Shown: in pieces, positions 7,688 to 15,493 of the stretch
Layout: every line of letters begins with the position of its first letter
Position numbering within the stretch: the first letter of the stretch is position 1
NCBI GenBank assembly: GCA_903849185.1
Contig: CAINIH010000092.1
Location: 1-34,038, forward strand
DNA from: an uncultured Methylophilaceae bacterium
GTDB taxonomy: Bacteria; Pseudomonadota; Gammaproteobacteria; Burkholderiales; Methylophilaceae
Direction: 5' to 3'
DNA: 34,038 nt
The notes under the pieces: model-generated
Told to the model about the DNA's origin: nothing
The model's database searches: none
The model's input: only the letters and a program-made list of their open reading frames with translations
Position numbers and translations under genes: made by a program

Positions 7688-8056
7688 TTAACGAATCGTT
7701 TTAATAAGCTCTAGAAGTTTTGTCGCCATTTTAACAAGCGCTTCTTTTAAAACTTTAGCTTGCTCAGCAATGATAGATTGACTCTTATCATCAGCATTTG
7801 AAGTTTGAAGGTCTTCAATATAAAAAAGGCGGCTATCAAGCTTCAACCATAAGATCAAAACCATAATTCTTTCTTGGCTTGGAAAAGATAATCCTTTAAG
7901 CCATTTTCTTGCAGACTCTTGAGAGATGTGAAGTGAGGATTTTTTGCACTGCTTATTAAACTGGGTCGCAAAATAAAGCGCGGAAACTTTTTTAGACTTG
8001 TATTTAAGCTTTAATGCTTTGTTGAGTTCGTCAGAAAATAACTTATGTGTATTCAT
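7688..8056 (-). CDS. Helix-turn-helix DNA-binding protein, small
   Basis: A 122-residue protein with a recognition-helix-like stretch HISQESARKWLKGLSFPSQE, a pattern common in small phage-repressor-like HTH regulators of betaproteobacteria. The C-terminal half is helical, ending in ALVKMATKLLELIKTIR, which could dimerise. The start at 8056 gives MNTHKLFSDELNKALK; an in-frame ATG at 8104 adds 16 poorly typical residues, and neither has a clear ribosome site. It faces away from another HTH gene across about 106 bp that hold a perfect 9-bp inverted repeat. A regulatory role is inferred; targets are unknown. Confidence 0.65.
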   Translation of the reverse strand: MNTHKLFSDELNKALKLKYKSKKVSALYFATQFNKQCKKSSLHISQESARKWLKGLSFPSQERIMVLILWLKLDSRLFYIEDLQTSNADDKSQSIIAEQAKVLKEALVKMATKLLELIKTIR

Positions 8057-8108
8057 ATTTAGCAAATTAAATAGTAGATCTAATTCTCTGCCCCCTGATT
8101 CCATCTAT

Positions 8109-8137
8109 AAGTTGCAATTATTAAAAGCTTGCAACTT
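8109..8137. promoter_or_regulatory. Inverted repeat between two divergent HTH genes, likely operator
   Basis: Perfect 9-bp arms AAGTTGCAA (8109-8117) and TTGCAACTT (8129-8137) with an 11-bp spacer, centred in the divergent regulator intergenic region. Size and position fit an operator for one of the flanking regulators, probably a dimeric HTH protein; which one is unknown. Confidence 0.5.
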
Positions 8138-8162
8138 CTACTTCGAATTATGTCATCTAAGA

Positions 8163-8435
8163 ATGACAGAATTATTTTTTAATTTAATGCATAGTAACTT
8201 CGTGAACAAACTTACAAAAATTGATAACACTTTTGGTGCTGTATTAAGAAAAAAAAGAATTTCTAAGAAGCTCACCCAAGAAGCACTTTCAATTGAATCC
8301 AGTCTTTCACGAGCTTATATCAGTGAATTAGAAATGGGTCGCAAGGACCCAAGTCTCTATACGATATTTAAATTAGCTTCTGCTTTAAAAATCAAACCTT
8401 CCACAATCATCGACGAAGTCGAACGTCAGATTTAA
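8163..8435 (+). CDS. XRE-family transcriptional regulator
   Basis: A roughly 90-residue protein consisting almost entirely of a Cro/C1-type HTH domain. The segments FGAVLRKKRISKKLTQEAL, SRAYISELEMGRKDPSLYTI and FKLASALKIKPS are the standard helices 1 to 5. The start is ATG 8163 or ATG 8187; the DNA-binding domain is complete either way, and an earlier in-frame start at 7998 is rejected because it would overlap the opposite HTH gene. It lies divergent to the other HTH gene and convergent with the winged-helix-like gene (8 bp between stops). Autoregulation through the inverted repeat at 8109-8137 is a reasonable guess. Confidence 0.8.
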   Translation: MTELFFNLMHSNFVNKLTKIDNTFGAVLRKKRISKKLTQEALSIESSLSRAYISELEMGRKDPSLYTIFKLASALKIKPSTIIDEVERQI

Positions 8436-8442
8436 TCTTAAA

Positions 8443-8703
8443 TTACTGAGGTGGTGCTGCAGGCGCCTTTCTGCCTGGCGCTGCTGGTGGTGTATAGCCA
8501 GCGATGCGACACTGAATACCTTCAATAAGCTTACCTTTTGCGCCATGTTGAATGATGGTACATGTCTGAATAAGATTCTTACTTTGTAATTCAGAAATCG
8601 TTTTTCTTAATTCTTTTAAATCAATGCCTGTGTCTTTGACGATTTCATAATCAATCTTTTGTCCGTGTTTTTGTAAATATTTTAATACCACTTCTTTTGT
8701 CAT
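8443..8703 (-). CDS. Small winged-helix-like protein of unknown function
   Basis: An 86-residue protein. Residues 1-50 (KEVVLKYLQKHGQKIDYEIV, then ELRKTISELQSKNLIQT) read as a winged-helix fold, and residues 51-70 as its beta wing with two cysteines. The tail is a Pro/Ala-rich PPAAPGRKAPAAPP segment. A good Shine-Dalgarno sequence (GGAAGG) precedes the start, and codon use resembles neighbours. It lies 25 bp downstream of the tRNA 3' end on the same strand, so it may be expressed by read-through from rpoD-tRNA. I do not recognise a named family; DNA binding is a structural guess. Confidence 0.6.
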   Translation of the reverse strand: MTKEVVLKYLQKHGQKIDYEIVKDTGIDLKELRKTISELQSKNLIQTCTIIQHGAKGKLIEGIQCRIAGYTPPAAPGRKAPAAPPQ

Positions 8704-8728
8704 GTTGTTACCTTCCTTTTACTAAATT

Positions 8729-8805
8729 TGGTGGGCCCACCTGGACTCGAACCAGGGACCAAAGGATTATGAGTCCTCTGCTCTAACCAACTGAGCTATA
8801 GGCCC
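8729..8805 (-). tRNA. tRNA with CAT anticodon, probably tRNA-Ile2 (lysidine type)
   Basis: 77 nt including an encoded CCA. The cloverleaf folds fully: acceptor GGGCCTA/TGGGCCC, D arm GCTC/GAGC, anticodon loop CTCATAA, T arm CCTGG/CCAGG with TTCGAGT. The anticodon CAT could be elongator Met or Ile2. The C4-G69 and C5-G68 pairs and the variable loop TGGTC resemble Escherichia coli tRNA-Ile2, whose C34 is changed to lysidine by TilS, rather than elongator tRNA-Met. It sits 14 bp after rpoD on the same strand and is probably cut from the rpoD transcript. Confidence 0.93.
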
Positions 8806-8819
8806 TCTGATAGATTGGT

Positions 8820-10760
8820 TTATTCTTTTCCGTTTTCTAAGAAGCTACGTAATCTTTCTGAGCGTGTTGGATGTCTTAATTTTCTTAACGCTTTCGCTTC
8901 AATTTGTCGAATACGTTCGCGTGTTACATCAAACTGTTTACCTACCTCTTCTAAAGTATGGTCAGTATTCATTTCAATACCAAAACGCATACGCAATACT
9001 TTTGCTTCACGCGGTGTAAGAGACTCTAATATTTCTGCGGTCACATCACGAAGAGATCCATACACAGCCGCATCAATCGGTGTCAATGTCGCTGCATCTT
9101 CAATAAAGTCGCCAAGATGAGAATCTTCATCATCACCAATCGGTGTCTCCATTGAAATAGGCTCTTTAGAAATTTTTAAAATCTTACGAATCTTGTCTTC
9201 CGGCATTTCCATTTTTTCAGCGAGTACAGATGGATCAGGCTCAGCTCCCGTCGATTGTAAAATTTGTCGTGAAATACGATTCATCTTATTGATCGTTTCA
9301 ATCATATGCACCGGAATACGAATGGTTCTTGCTTGGTCAGCAATCGAACGTGTAATCGCCTGACGAATCCACCAAGTCGCATATGTTGAAAATTTATATC
9401 CGCGACGATATTCAAATTTATCCACCGCTTTCATCAAGCCAATATTGCCTTCTTGAATCAGATCCAAGAACTGAAGACCGCGGTTGGTATATTTTTTAGC
9501 AATTGAAATCACAAGACGTAAGTTAGCTTCGATCATTTCGCGTTTAGCACGACGTGCTCTGGCTTCACCTGTCGTCATTTGCTTATTAATTTCTTTTAAA
9601 TCTTTAATCGATAAGCCCGCTTCTTTTTCAATCGCAATCAATTGGTCTTGCTGATCCACGATCGAATGTTTAAAACGTTCTAATTTTGCGTTGTAAGGCT
9701 TATCTTGTTTAAGTTCAGCGACTAACCAATCAAGGTTAGTTTCGTTACCTGGGAAGCTCTTAATAAAATGTGTGCGAGGCATACCTGATTTCTCAACACA
9801 GAAGTCCATCAATTTTCTTTCGTGCGTACGAATTTGATTCACACGATTTCTCACAGAATCACAAAGGGCTTCAACTTGTTTTGCTGAGAATCTAAATTCC
9901 ATCAATTCTTTTAAAACAGATTCATGCAGTTTTTTATACGCAGGATCATCAATGCCTTTTTTAAGACGAATGTCATTCATCTTCTGATTGGTTTTTCGAA
10001 TGGCAGCAAAACGTGTTAATACTTCTTCACGTAATTTTGCGAGCGCTTCAGCAGAGATTGCAGCAGCTTTAGCGCCATCTGCATCATCGTCTTCTTCGTC
10101 ATCAATCTCTTCTTCAACTTCTTCTTCAGGTTCAGGAGCCACAATCGGCGCTTCCACTTCCACATCGATTAAGCCATCCACAACTTCGTCGACACTTAAT
10201 TCATTCGATTCAACTTTGTCTACCATTGCAAGCAATTCAGTAATCGTTGTAGGACATGCAGCAATGGCTTGCACCATATGTTTTAAGCCGTCTTCAATAC
10301 GTTTTGCAATTTCGATTTCGCCTTCGCGCGTCAATAGATCGACGGTTCCCATTTCACGCATATACATACGTACAGGATCTGTTGTTCTACCAAATTCTGA
10401 ATCTACGGTCGCTAGTGCTTGTTCAGCTTCTTCAGCCGCTTCTTCATCGGTTACAGGTGGGGGCACATCGGCCATAAGAAGGGCTTCTGCATCAGGAGCT
10501 TGTTCATAAACCATGATCCCCATATCGTTGATCATGCTGACAATGCCTTCGATTTGTTCTGACTCTTGAATTTCGTCAGGTAAGTGATCGTTAATTTCAG
10601 CGTATGTAAGATAGCCTCGCTCTTTACCAAGAACGATTAAAGACTTAAGACGGGTGCGTCGCTCTTCGACATCTTTAGGATTTGCGTCATTCGCATTTCC
10701 ATAGAAATCTTTCATTTTGGGGTTCTTTTTTTGCGACGGGTCTTTTTTTGGTCTGGCCAT
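8820..10760 (-). CDS. rpoD: RNA polymerase primary sigma factor RpoD (sigma-70)
   Basis: A 646-residue group 1 sigma factor. Region 1.1 occupies roughly residues 30-90, and region 1.2 has [11 protein letters not shown] (128-138). An acidic non-conserved region includes a run of Glu/Asp at 212-228. Region 2 spans about 400-474 with [29 protein letters not shown] and the -10 reading [12 protein letters not shown]. Region 4.2 has [20 protein letters not shown] (612-631) for -35 recognition. Length and order fit proteobacterial RpoD. The start is supported by an AGAGG ribosome site. It closes the rpsU-yqeY-dnaG-rpoD cluster, with the tRNA just downstream; 109 bp separate it from dnaG, enough room for its own promoter. 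Confidence 0.99.
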   Translation of the reverse strand: MARPKKDPSQKKNPKMKDFYGNANDANPKDVEERRTRLKSLIVLGKERGYLTYAEINDHLPDEIQESEQIEGIVSMINDMGIMVYEQAPDAEALLMADVPPPVTDEEAAEEAEQALATVDSEFGRTTDPVRMYMREMGTVDLLTREGEIEIAKRIEDGLKHMVQAIAACPTTITELLAMVDKVESNELSVDEVVDGLIDVEVEAPIVAPEPEEEVEEEIDDEEDDDADGAKAAAISAEALAKLREEVLTRFAAIRKTNQKMNDIRLKKGIDDPAYKKLHESVLKELMEFRFSAKQVEALCDSVRNRVNQIRTHERKLMDFCVEKSGMPRTHFIKSFPGNETNLDWLVAELKQDKPYNAKLERFKHSIVDQQDQLIAIEKEAGLSIKDLKEINKQMTTGEARARRAKREMIEANLRLVISIAKKYTNRGLQFLDLIQEGNIGLMKAVDKFEYRRGYKFSTYATWWIRQAITRSIADQARTIRIPVHMIETINKMNRISRQILQSTGAEPDPSVLAEKMEMPEDKIRKILKISKEPISMETPIGDDEDSHLGDFIEDAATLTPIDAAVYGSLRDVTAEILESLTPREAKVLRMRFGIEMNTDHTLEEVGKQFDVTRERIRQIEAKALRKLRHPTRSERLRSFLENGKE

Positions 10761-10838
10761 GCTCTACCTCTTCTTATTAGGGCTTATTTTGCCTTATAAA
10801 TCAACAAAATATAAATAAACGCGTAACCTTTAAGTGTA

Positions 10839-10857
10839 CCAAAAAGGGTCTTTTTGG
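10839..10857. other. 19-bp palindrome between dnaG and rpoD
   Basis: Perfect arms CCAAAAAG and CTTTTTGG around a 3-nt loop, 12 bp past the dnaG stop. On the minus-strand transcript it forms an 8-bp A/U-rich stem without a following U-tract, so it is not a classical terminator; an mRNA processing or stability element is possible. Confidence 0.4.
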
Positions 10858-10869
10858 TCAATGAAAGGC

Positions 10870-12621
10870 TTAAGTTCTAGGGGGTGTTTTGAGTCTTTGG
10901 GTGAGGGTTTTAAGGTGCTCTTTTTCTTCCTCAGTTAAGCTACTTAAAGGCTTATCCTTTAGAGCACTAAAATGGGCTTTGGTTTTAGACGCTTTTCCTT
11001 GCTCTAGCAATGCCTTCCTCGCTCCCTCAATTTCAGACTCAAAATGGATTTGATCATCAAAATGAGTCAATTCTTCATGCACCAAATCCATAATGGCGCT
11101 ATCCACTTGTGACTTTAGACCATGAAGGATGGAAGAAGGTTTCGATTCGGGCTGGTTTAAAGTAAGTGCCAAAACTTTTTTAAGTAAATCATCTTCAAAA
11201 CTATCGCTTTGAGCCAAAGCCAAATCTTCGGTAATGGCAAGCTGAGGTTTTAAAATAAGAAGCAAAATAAATTTACGTTTAACTGAGGAAGGAAGTTTTC
11301 CCTTCGTTTTGATATTGGTTTTATTAGTTTGCATTTGAGGCTGAGCAACATGAAGCAGTTGATCCATTTCTTTGTCATTCAAATGCAGTAATTCTGCAAA
11401 ACGTTTCCGTAACAGTAAGCTTAATTTAGGTGCAGTAATTTCTTTTAAGATAGGTTCAGCTTCGTTGAGAAATTTCACCTTATCTTCTTGCGTGGCTAAA
11501 TGATTTTTTTCAGTTAAATGTTGCACTAAATATTGTGACAAAGGCATCGCGTCATGCATCATCGATTCAAAAGCTTCTTTACTGTGCGCTCTAATAAAAC
11601 TATCCGGATCATGCTCTTCAGGTAAAAATAAGAATTTCAAAACGACTTTATCGTTCAAACTTGGAAGTGCATTCATCATGGCACGCCACGCTGCAGCTTT
11701 ACCTGCATTATCGCCATCAAAACAAAAAATAATCGTATCGGTTTGACGCATCAATTTTTTAATATGAAATGCAGACGTCGCCGTACCTAATGTTGCAACC
11801 GCATTCATCACACCAAATTGTGCGAGACCCACAACATCCATATAGCCTTCCACAACAAGCACACAACCTTTTTCACGAATAGATCGACGCGCTGCAAAAA
11901 GACCGTAGAGCTCTTGGCTCTTTTGAAAGAGTGGGGTTTCAGGTGAGTTGTAATATTTAGGTGTATCTTCAGGATTAATCACACGCCCCCCGAAGCCAAT
12001 AATTTCACCCTTCATATTGTGAATGGGGAACATGATGCGATCACGAAAACGATCGTAGCGCTTACCTTGATCATTCTTTAAAACAAGGCCTGCGATATTA
12101 AGTGCTTCGTCATCATATTTTTTAAATACGTTTTCTAAATTTTGCCAACCTTCAGGTGCGTAACCTAATTGAAATGTTTTAGCGATTTGTCCTGTGAGTC
12201 CACGTTTTTTTAAATACTCAATCGCGCGTTCTGATTTTTTCAAAGCACTTTGATAATACTGAGAAGCCATTTGTAATGCCTCACCTAAAGCTAAATTTTT
12301 TTCTTTCGCTTCAGGTGAAATTTTTTGTGTGTCTTGGGGAACGGTTAAGCCCACGGATTTAGCAAGATCTTCCACCGCATCCACAAAGCTCATACCTTGA
12401 TATTCAATGAGAAAACTTAAAGCGGAGCCATGCGCACCACAACCAAAGCAGTGATAAAACTGCTTGGAAGGGCTTACCGTAAATGAAGGTGACTTCTCTT
12501 GATGGAAAGGACAGCAAGCGACATAGTTACTACCTGCTTTTTTTAAAGGCACACTTTTATCGATGACATCGATGACATCGACACGATTTAAAAGTTCCTG
12601 AATGAATGACTCTGGAATCAT
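10870..12621 (-). CDS. dnaG: DNA primase DnaG
   Basis: A 583-residue primase that makes RNA primers at the replication fork. The N-terminal zinc finger is visible as C37-P-F-H40 and C58-F-G-C61. The catalytic TOPRIM domain has EGYMD at 258-262 and the metal-binding DGD at 302-304 within FCFDGDNAGKAA. The C-terminal part, after about residue 430, is the less conserved DnaB-interaction domain. Length equals the family norm. The ATG at 12621 lacks a Shine-Dalgarno sequence and lies about 20 bp after a terminator-like hairpin, which fits low expression, as known for dnaG in the Escherichia coli macromolecular-synthesis operon. Confidence 0.99.
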   Translation of the reverse strand: MIPESFIQELLNRVDVIDVIDKSVPLKKAGSNYVACCPFHQEKSPSFTVSPSKQFYHCFGCGAHGSALSFLIEYQGMSFVDAVEDLAKSVGLTVPQDTQKISPEAKEKNLALGEALQMASQYYQSALKKSERAIEYLKKRGLTGQIAKTFQLGYAPEGWQNLENVFKKYDDEALNIAGLVLKNDQGKRYDRFRDRIMFPIHNMKGEIIGFGGRVINPEDTPKYYNSPETPLFQKSQELYGLFAARRSIREKGCVLVVEGYMDVVGLAQFGVMNAVATLGTATSAFHIKKLMRQTDTIIFCFDGDNAGKAAAWRAMMNALPSLNDKVVLKFLFLPEEHDPDSFIRAHSKEAFESMMHDAMPLSQYLVQHLTEKNHLATQEDKVKFLNEAEPILKEITAPKLSLLLRKRFAELLHLNDKEMDQLLHVAQPQMQTNKTNIKTKGKLPSSVKRKFILLLILKPQLAITEDLALAQSDSFEDDLLKKVLALTLNQPESKPSSILHGLKSQVDSAIMDLVHEELTHFDDQIHFESEIEGARKALLEQGKASKTKAHFSALKDKPLSSLTEEEKEHLKTLTQRLKTPPRT

Positions 12622-12640
12622 ATGCGTTTAATCATAGCTT

Positions 12641-12668
12641 AAAAATAAAAAGGAGCCTTAAGCTCCCT
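12641..12668 (-). terminator. Intrinsic terminator/attenuator between yqeY and dnaG
   Basis: On the minus strand a GGAGC/GCTCC stem with a 5-nt loop (TTAAG) is followed at once by TTTTTATTTTT. It lies downstream of yqeY and about 20 bp before the dnaG start, so part of the rpsU transcript would end here and read-through would feed dnaG-rpoD. The stem is only 5 to 6 bp, so termination is probably partial. Confidence 0.7.
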
Positions 12669-12699
12669 CATCATTTTTTTAATTTTTTATATTGAATTT

Positions 12700-13143
12700 T
12701 TAACCGAGCTTTTGTTTGATCAGCGCTGACAATTTACCCATATCTGCACGACCCACCACTTGAGGTTTAACGATCGCCATCACTTGACCCATCTCTTTAA
12801 TGCTTGTCGCATTCGCGGCTTTAATTGCGGCATCTAGAATGGCACTGACTTCTTCATCACTTAAGGCTTGCGGGAGGTAGCTTTGTAAAATCACTACTTC
12901 AGCTTTTTCAGCATCCGCTAAATCTTGTCTTGCTGCCGATTCATAAGCCTCAATGGAATCACGACGTTGTTTTAACATTTTTTCAATGACAGCCATCACA
13001 TCTTGATCCGTCAGCTCAATACGCTCATCGACTTCACGTTGTTTAATAGCGGATTGAAGAAGTCTAATCGTGCCAAGACGAACAACGTCTTTAGCGCGCA
13101 TAGCTTCTTTCATGTCCTCAGTAATTTTTACTTTTAAGGACAT
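12700..13143 (-). CDS. GatB/YqeY domain protein
   Basis: A 147-residue YqeY-family protein, related to the tRNA-binding tail domain of the GatB amidotransferase subunit. Recognisable segments are MKEAMRAKDVVRLGTIRLL, YLPQALSDEEVSAILDAAI and KEMGQVMAIVKPQVVGRADM. The function of stand-alone YqeY is not firmly known, though a tRNA-related role is assumed. It lies between rpsU (9 bp) and dnaG, the usual place in beta- and many gammaproteobacteria. Confidence 0.95.
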   Translation of the reverse strand: MSLKVKITEDMKEAMRAKDVVRLGTIRLLQSAIKQREVDERIELTDQDVMAVIEKMLKQRRDSIEAYESAARQDLADAEKAEVVILQSYLPQALSDEEVSAILDAAIKAANATSIKEMGQVMAIVKPQVVGRADMGKLSALIKQKLG

Positions 13144-13152
13144 CTTAAAAAA

Positions 13153-13365
13153 TTAGAATAATTTTGGGGGGAGCATTTGATTGCGAAGACGACGGTACTG
13201 ACGTTTCACTGCAGCAGCAGCTTTACGTTTACGTTCCCATGTTGGCTTCTCATAGAACTCACGCGCACGTAAGTCGTTGATAAGACCGGTCTTCTCAATT
13301 AAGCGCTTGAAACGACGAAGTGCTACGTCGAATGGCTCGTTTTCTTTTACACGTACTGTTGACAT
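13153..13365 (-). CDS. rpsU: 30S ribosomal protein bS21
   Basis: A 70-residue, very basic protein matching bS21 throughout ([19 protein letters not shown] at the N-terminus, [20 protein letters not shown] later). It binds the 30S platform and helps initiation. As first gene of the macromolecular-synthesis cluster it is driven by a good sigma-70 promoter at 13436-13464, leaving a leader of about 64 nt that begins with an imperfect palindrome. Confidence 0.98.
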   Translation of the reverse strand: MSTVRVKENEPFDVALRRFKRLIEKTGLINDLRAREFYEKPTWERKRKAAAAVKRQYRRLRNQMLPPKLF

Positions 13366-13403
13366 TAAACTCTCTTATTTTAAATAATGCGTTTTTTTAG
13401 TGT

Positions 13404-13428
13404 TTTTCCCAAATGGAATTTTGGAAAA
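13404..13428. promoter_or_regulatory. Imperfect 25-bp palindrome in the rpsU leader
   Basis: TTTTCC, one mismatch, AAAT, a 3-nt loop, ATTT, one mismatch, GGAAAA. It starts at or just after the predicted rpsU transcription start, so it could be a 5' stabilising hairpin or a protein-binding operator. No partner is known. Confidence 0.4.
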
Positions 13429-13435
13429 GTCCGTT

Positions 13436-13464
13436 ATTTTAATGCTAATCTATTCATTTATCAA
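13436..13464 (-). promoter_or_regulatory. Sigma-70 promoter for rpsU-yqeY-dnaG-rpoD
   Basis: On the minus strand, -35 TTGATA (13464-13459) and -10 TAAAAT (13441-13436) are separated by exactly 17 bp. Predicted transcription start is near 13429. It lies in the divergent gap with tsaD. Confidence 0.7.
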
Positions 13465-13485
13465 TCTTTTTTGAGCCTTAACCCC

Positions 13486-14484
13486 ATGTTGGTACTTGGT
13501 ATTGAAACCTCCTGTGACGAGACCGGATTAGCCCTTTTTGATCATGAAAAAGGTCTTTTAGACCATACCCTCCATTCTCAGGTCGACCTTCATGAGGCTT
13601 ATGGTGGGGTGGTTCCTGAATTGGCGTCTCGAGACCATATTAGACTTATTTTGCCTCTACTTGAGACTCTTTTTAAGAAAACGGGAGTTAAAAAAGAGGC
13701 GATTGATGCGATCGCCTATACTCAAGGGCCCGGTTTATCTGGAGCTTTGTTGGTCGGGAGCTCGCTTGCTGAAGCCTTAGCTCTTTCGCTTCAAATTCCT
13801 ACTATCCCGATCCACCATTTAGAAGGCCATCTATTAGCACCCTTATTGGAAAAATATGCTCCCACTTTTCCTTTTTTGGCGCTCCTTGTTTCAGGTGGTC
13901 ACACACAAATTATTCATGTGAAAAAAATGGGTCAATATGAAATCATTGGGGATACTTTAGATGATGCCGCAGGGGAAGCTTTTGATAAAACTGCGCAGTT
14001 GTTAGGTTTAGGTTATCCAGGCGGTTTAGCTTTATCTCTTTTAGCTGAAAAAGGTAAATCTCATTTTGATTTACCGAGGCCTCTTATTCACACCAAAGAT
14101 TTAAATTTTAGTTTTAGCGGGTTAAAAACAGCGGTGCTTCATCTCATTCGTGCACAAGAAAATTTAACGGATGAAATTAAAGCTGATGTCGCGTTTGCAT
14201 TTCAAGAAGCGATCACAGATGTCTTGGCTAAAAAATGTCTTCATGCGCTCAATCAAACCAATTTAAAACAACTGGTTGTATCAGGCGGTGTAGGCGCTAA
14301 TAAACAATTACGTCAAAAATTAAAAACTGAATTAACTCAAAAAAATTATGAGGTATTTTTTCCGCGCTTAGAATTTTGTACAGACAACGGAGCGATGATT
14401 GCTTTTGCTGGTGCAATGCGATTGGAAACTTCTTTGAAACGTGATCTTGGTTTTTCAGTGAAACCTAGATGGCAACTCGCGTAA
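13486..14484 (+). CDS. tsaD: tRNA N6-threonylcarbamoyladenosine transferase TsaD
   Basis: A 332-residue enzyme of the ASKHA fold that, with TsaB and TsaE, transfers threonylcarbamoyl to A37 of ANN-decoding tRNAs. The N-terminus [15 protein letters not shown] is diagnostic, and metal ligands His111 and His115 fall in HHLEGH at their usual positions. SGGHT (136-140) and the late [13 protein letters not shown] complete the signature. The start at 13486 is chosen because it begins exactly at the family N-terminus; an upstream in-frame ATG at 13387 would add 33 non-homologous residues. It is divergent from rpsU and convergent with plsY, with 3 bp between stops. Confidence 0.98.
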   Translation: MLVLGIETSCDETGLALFDHEKGLLDHTLHSQVDLHEAYGGVVPELASRDHIRLILPLLETLFKKTGVKKEAIDAIAYTQGPGLSGALLVGSSLAEALALSLQIPTIPIHHLEGHLLAPLLEKYAPTFPFLALLVSGGHTQIIHVKKMGQYEIIGDTLDDAAGEAFDKTAQLLGLGYPGGLALSLLAEKGKSHFDLPRPLIHTKDLNFSFSGLKTAVLHLIRAQENLTDEIKADVAFAFQEAITDVLAKKCLHALNQTNLKQLVVSGGVGANKQLRQKLKTELTQKNYEVFFPRLEFCTDNGAMIAFAGAMRLETSLKRDLGFSVKPRWQLA

Positions 14485-14487
14485 GAA

Positions 14488-15078
14488 TTATTTCTTATCT
14501 TTAAAGCCTGATTCAGTGCCATCAATTAAGCGTTTGATATTTTCCATATGACGCAGAATTAAAATGAGCGCGATCATGGATGAAGCAATCAATTCATAAA
14601 AATCGATGCCGTAAAAAAATCCAATCACAGGGGATAAGCTTCCTGCGATGATGGCGGCCAGCGATGAATAACGCCACATAAAAAATACACCGAGCCATAT
14701 TCCTAATACTGTAAGTCCCATGACCCACGAAAACATAAAGAGAATACCTGCGGCTGTAGCAACACCCTTGCCTCCTTTAAAGCCATAGTAAATTGGAAAT
14801 ACATGTCCTATGAGGGTTGCAATCGCAATAAGTCCTACCATCAGAGAAGATAATTCAAAGTATTGCGCTAAGCCTACTGTTAAAGCACCTTTTAAAGCAT
14901 CACCTAAAAGAGTTAATAAAGCCGCTAGTTTTTTTCCTGTACGTAAAACATTCGTCGCACCTGGATTTTTAGAGCCTATGGTTCGAGGATCAGGCAAAGA
15001 AAATATATAGCTCATTACAATGCCAAATGAAATAGCACCGATGAGATAACTAAAAAGAAGGTAAATCACGTTCATCAT
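14488..15078 (-). CDS. plsY: Acyl-phosphate:glycerol-3-phosphate acyltransferase PlsY
   Basis: A 196-residue polytopic inner-membrane enzyme making lysophosphatidic acid, the first step of phospholipid synthesis with PlsX. The three family motifs are present: GSKNPGATNVLR near residue 36, GHVFPIYYGFKGGKGVAT near 91 (the phosphate-binding loop), and RHMENIKRL near 176. Start is ATG 15078 or the next codon, also ATG. It is divergent from folB with 52 bp between them, an arrangement common in betaproteobacteria. Confidence 0.97.
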   Translation of the reverse strand: MMNVIYLLFSYLIGAISFGIVMSYIFSLPDPRTIGSKNPGATNVLRTGKKLAALLTLLGDALKGALTVGLAQYFELSSLMVGLIAIATLIGHVFPIYYGFKGGKGVATAAGILFMFSWVMGLTVLGIWLGVFFMWRYSSLAAIIAGSLSPVIGFFYGIDFYELIASSMIALILILRHMENIKRLIDGTESGFKDKK

Positions 15079-15130
15079 TTGAAAATCACTTTATAATGAA
15101 AGCTCTATTTTACAATTTTTTGAAGCACTC

Positions 15131-15493
15131 ATGACGGCCCCACTTATTTTTATAGAAGAGATGAAAATTGAAACGATTATCGGTGTCTCTGAATGGGAGC
15201 GCGCCTTGCCGCAAACGTTGCTTATTGATCTTGAAATGACTTTACCTAAAATGACTTCAGCGACTTCTGATTTAATTACAGATACCATCGATTATGCTGT
15301 TGTGAATGAACGAATTAAATCTATCTCATCAAATCACACGTTTAAATTATTAGAGCCTTTGGCGCACCTCATTATTGAAACACTAGAAAAAGAATTTAAA
15401 TCGCCTTGGATCAAACTTAAAATTTCAAAACCGCAAATCTTGCCGCAAGTAAAAGCGGTGGGTGTCATTTTCGAAAAAGGTATACGCCCTTAA
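15131..15493 (+). CDS. folB: Dihydroneopterin aldolase
   Basis: A 120-residue folate-pathway enzyme converting 7,8-dihydroneopterin to 6-hydroxymethyl-dihydropterin and glycolaldehyde. Recognisable parts are IGVSEWERALPQTLLIDLEM (N-terminal strand with the pterin-binding region), the TIDYAVVNERIKS helix with the conserved Asp-Tyr, and LLEPLAHLIIETL with the substrate-binding Glu. Length is normal. Its stop overlaps the xerD stop by 4 bp, convergent. Confidence 0.95.
   Translation: MTAPLIFIEEMKIETIIGVSEWERALPQTLLIDLEMTLPKMTSATSDLITDTIDYAVVNERIKSISSNHTFKLLEPLAHLIIETLEKEFKSPWIKLKISKPQILPQVKAVGVIFEKGIRP

Noticed and set aside
9988-10509. Open frame of 173 codons on the plus strand, Ser/Ala-rich
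   Set aside because: It is antisense to rpoD and its composition mirrors the acidic Glu/Asp/Ala region of that gene. No ribosome site or family likeness.
10839-10857. Palindrome after dnaG as an intrinsic terminator
   Set aside because: No U-tract follows the stem on the minus strand, and the stem is A/U-rich. Kept only as an unexplained palindrome.
15079-15130. TATAAT at 15092-15097 as the folB promoter
   Set aside because: A -10 match is present but no acceptable -35 lies at 16-18 bp, and such hexamers are common in AT-rich spacers.
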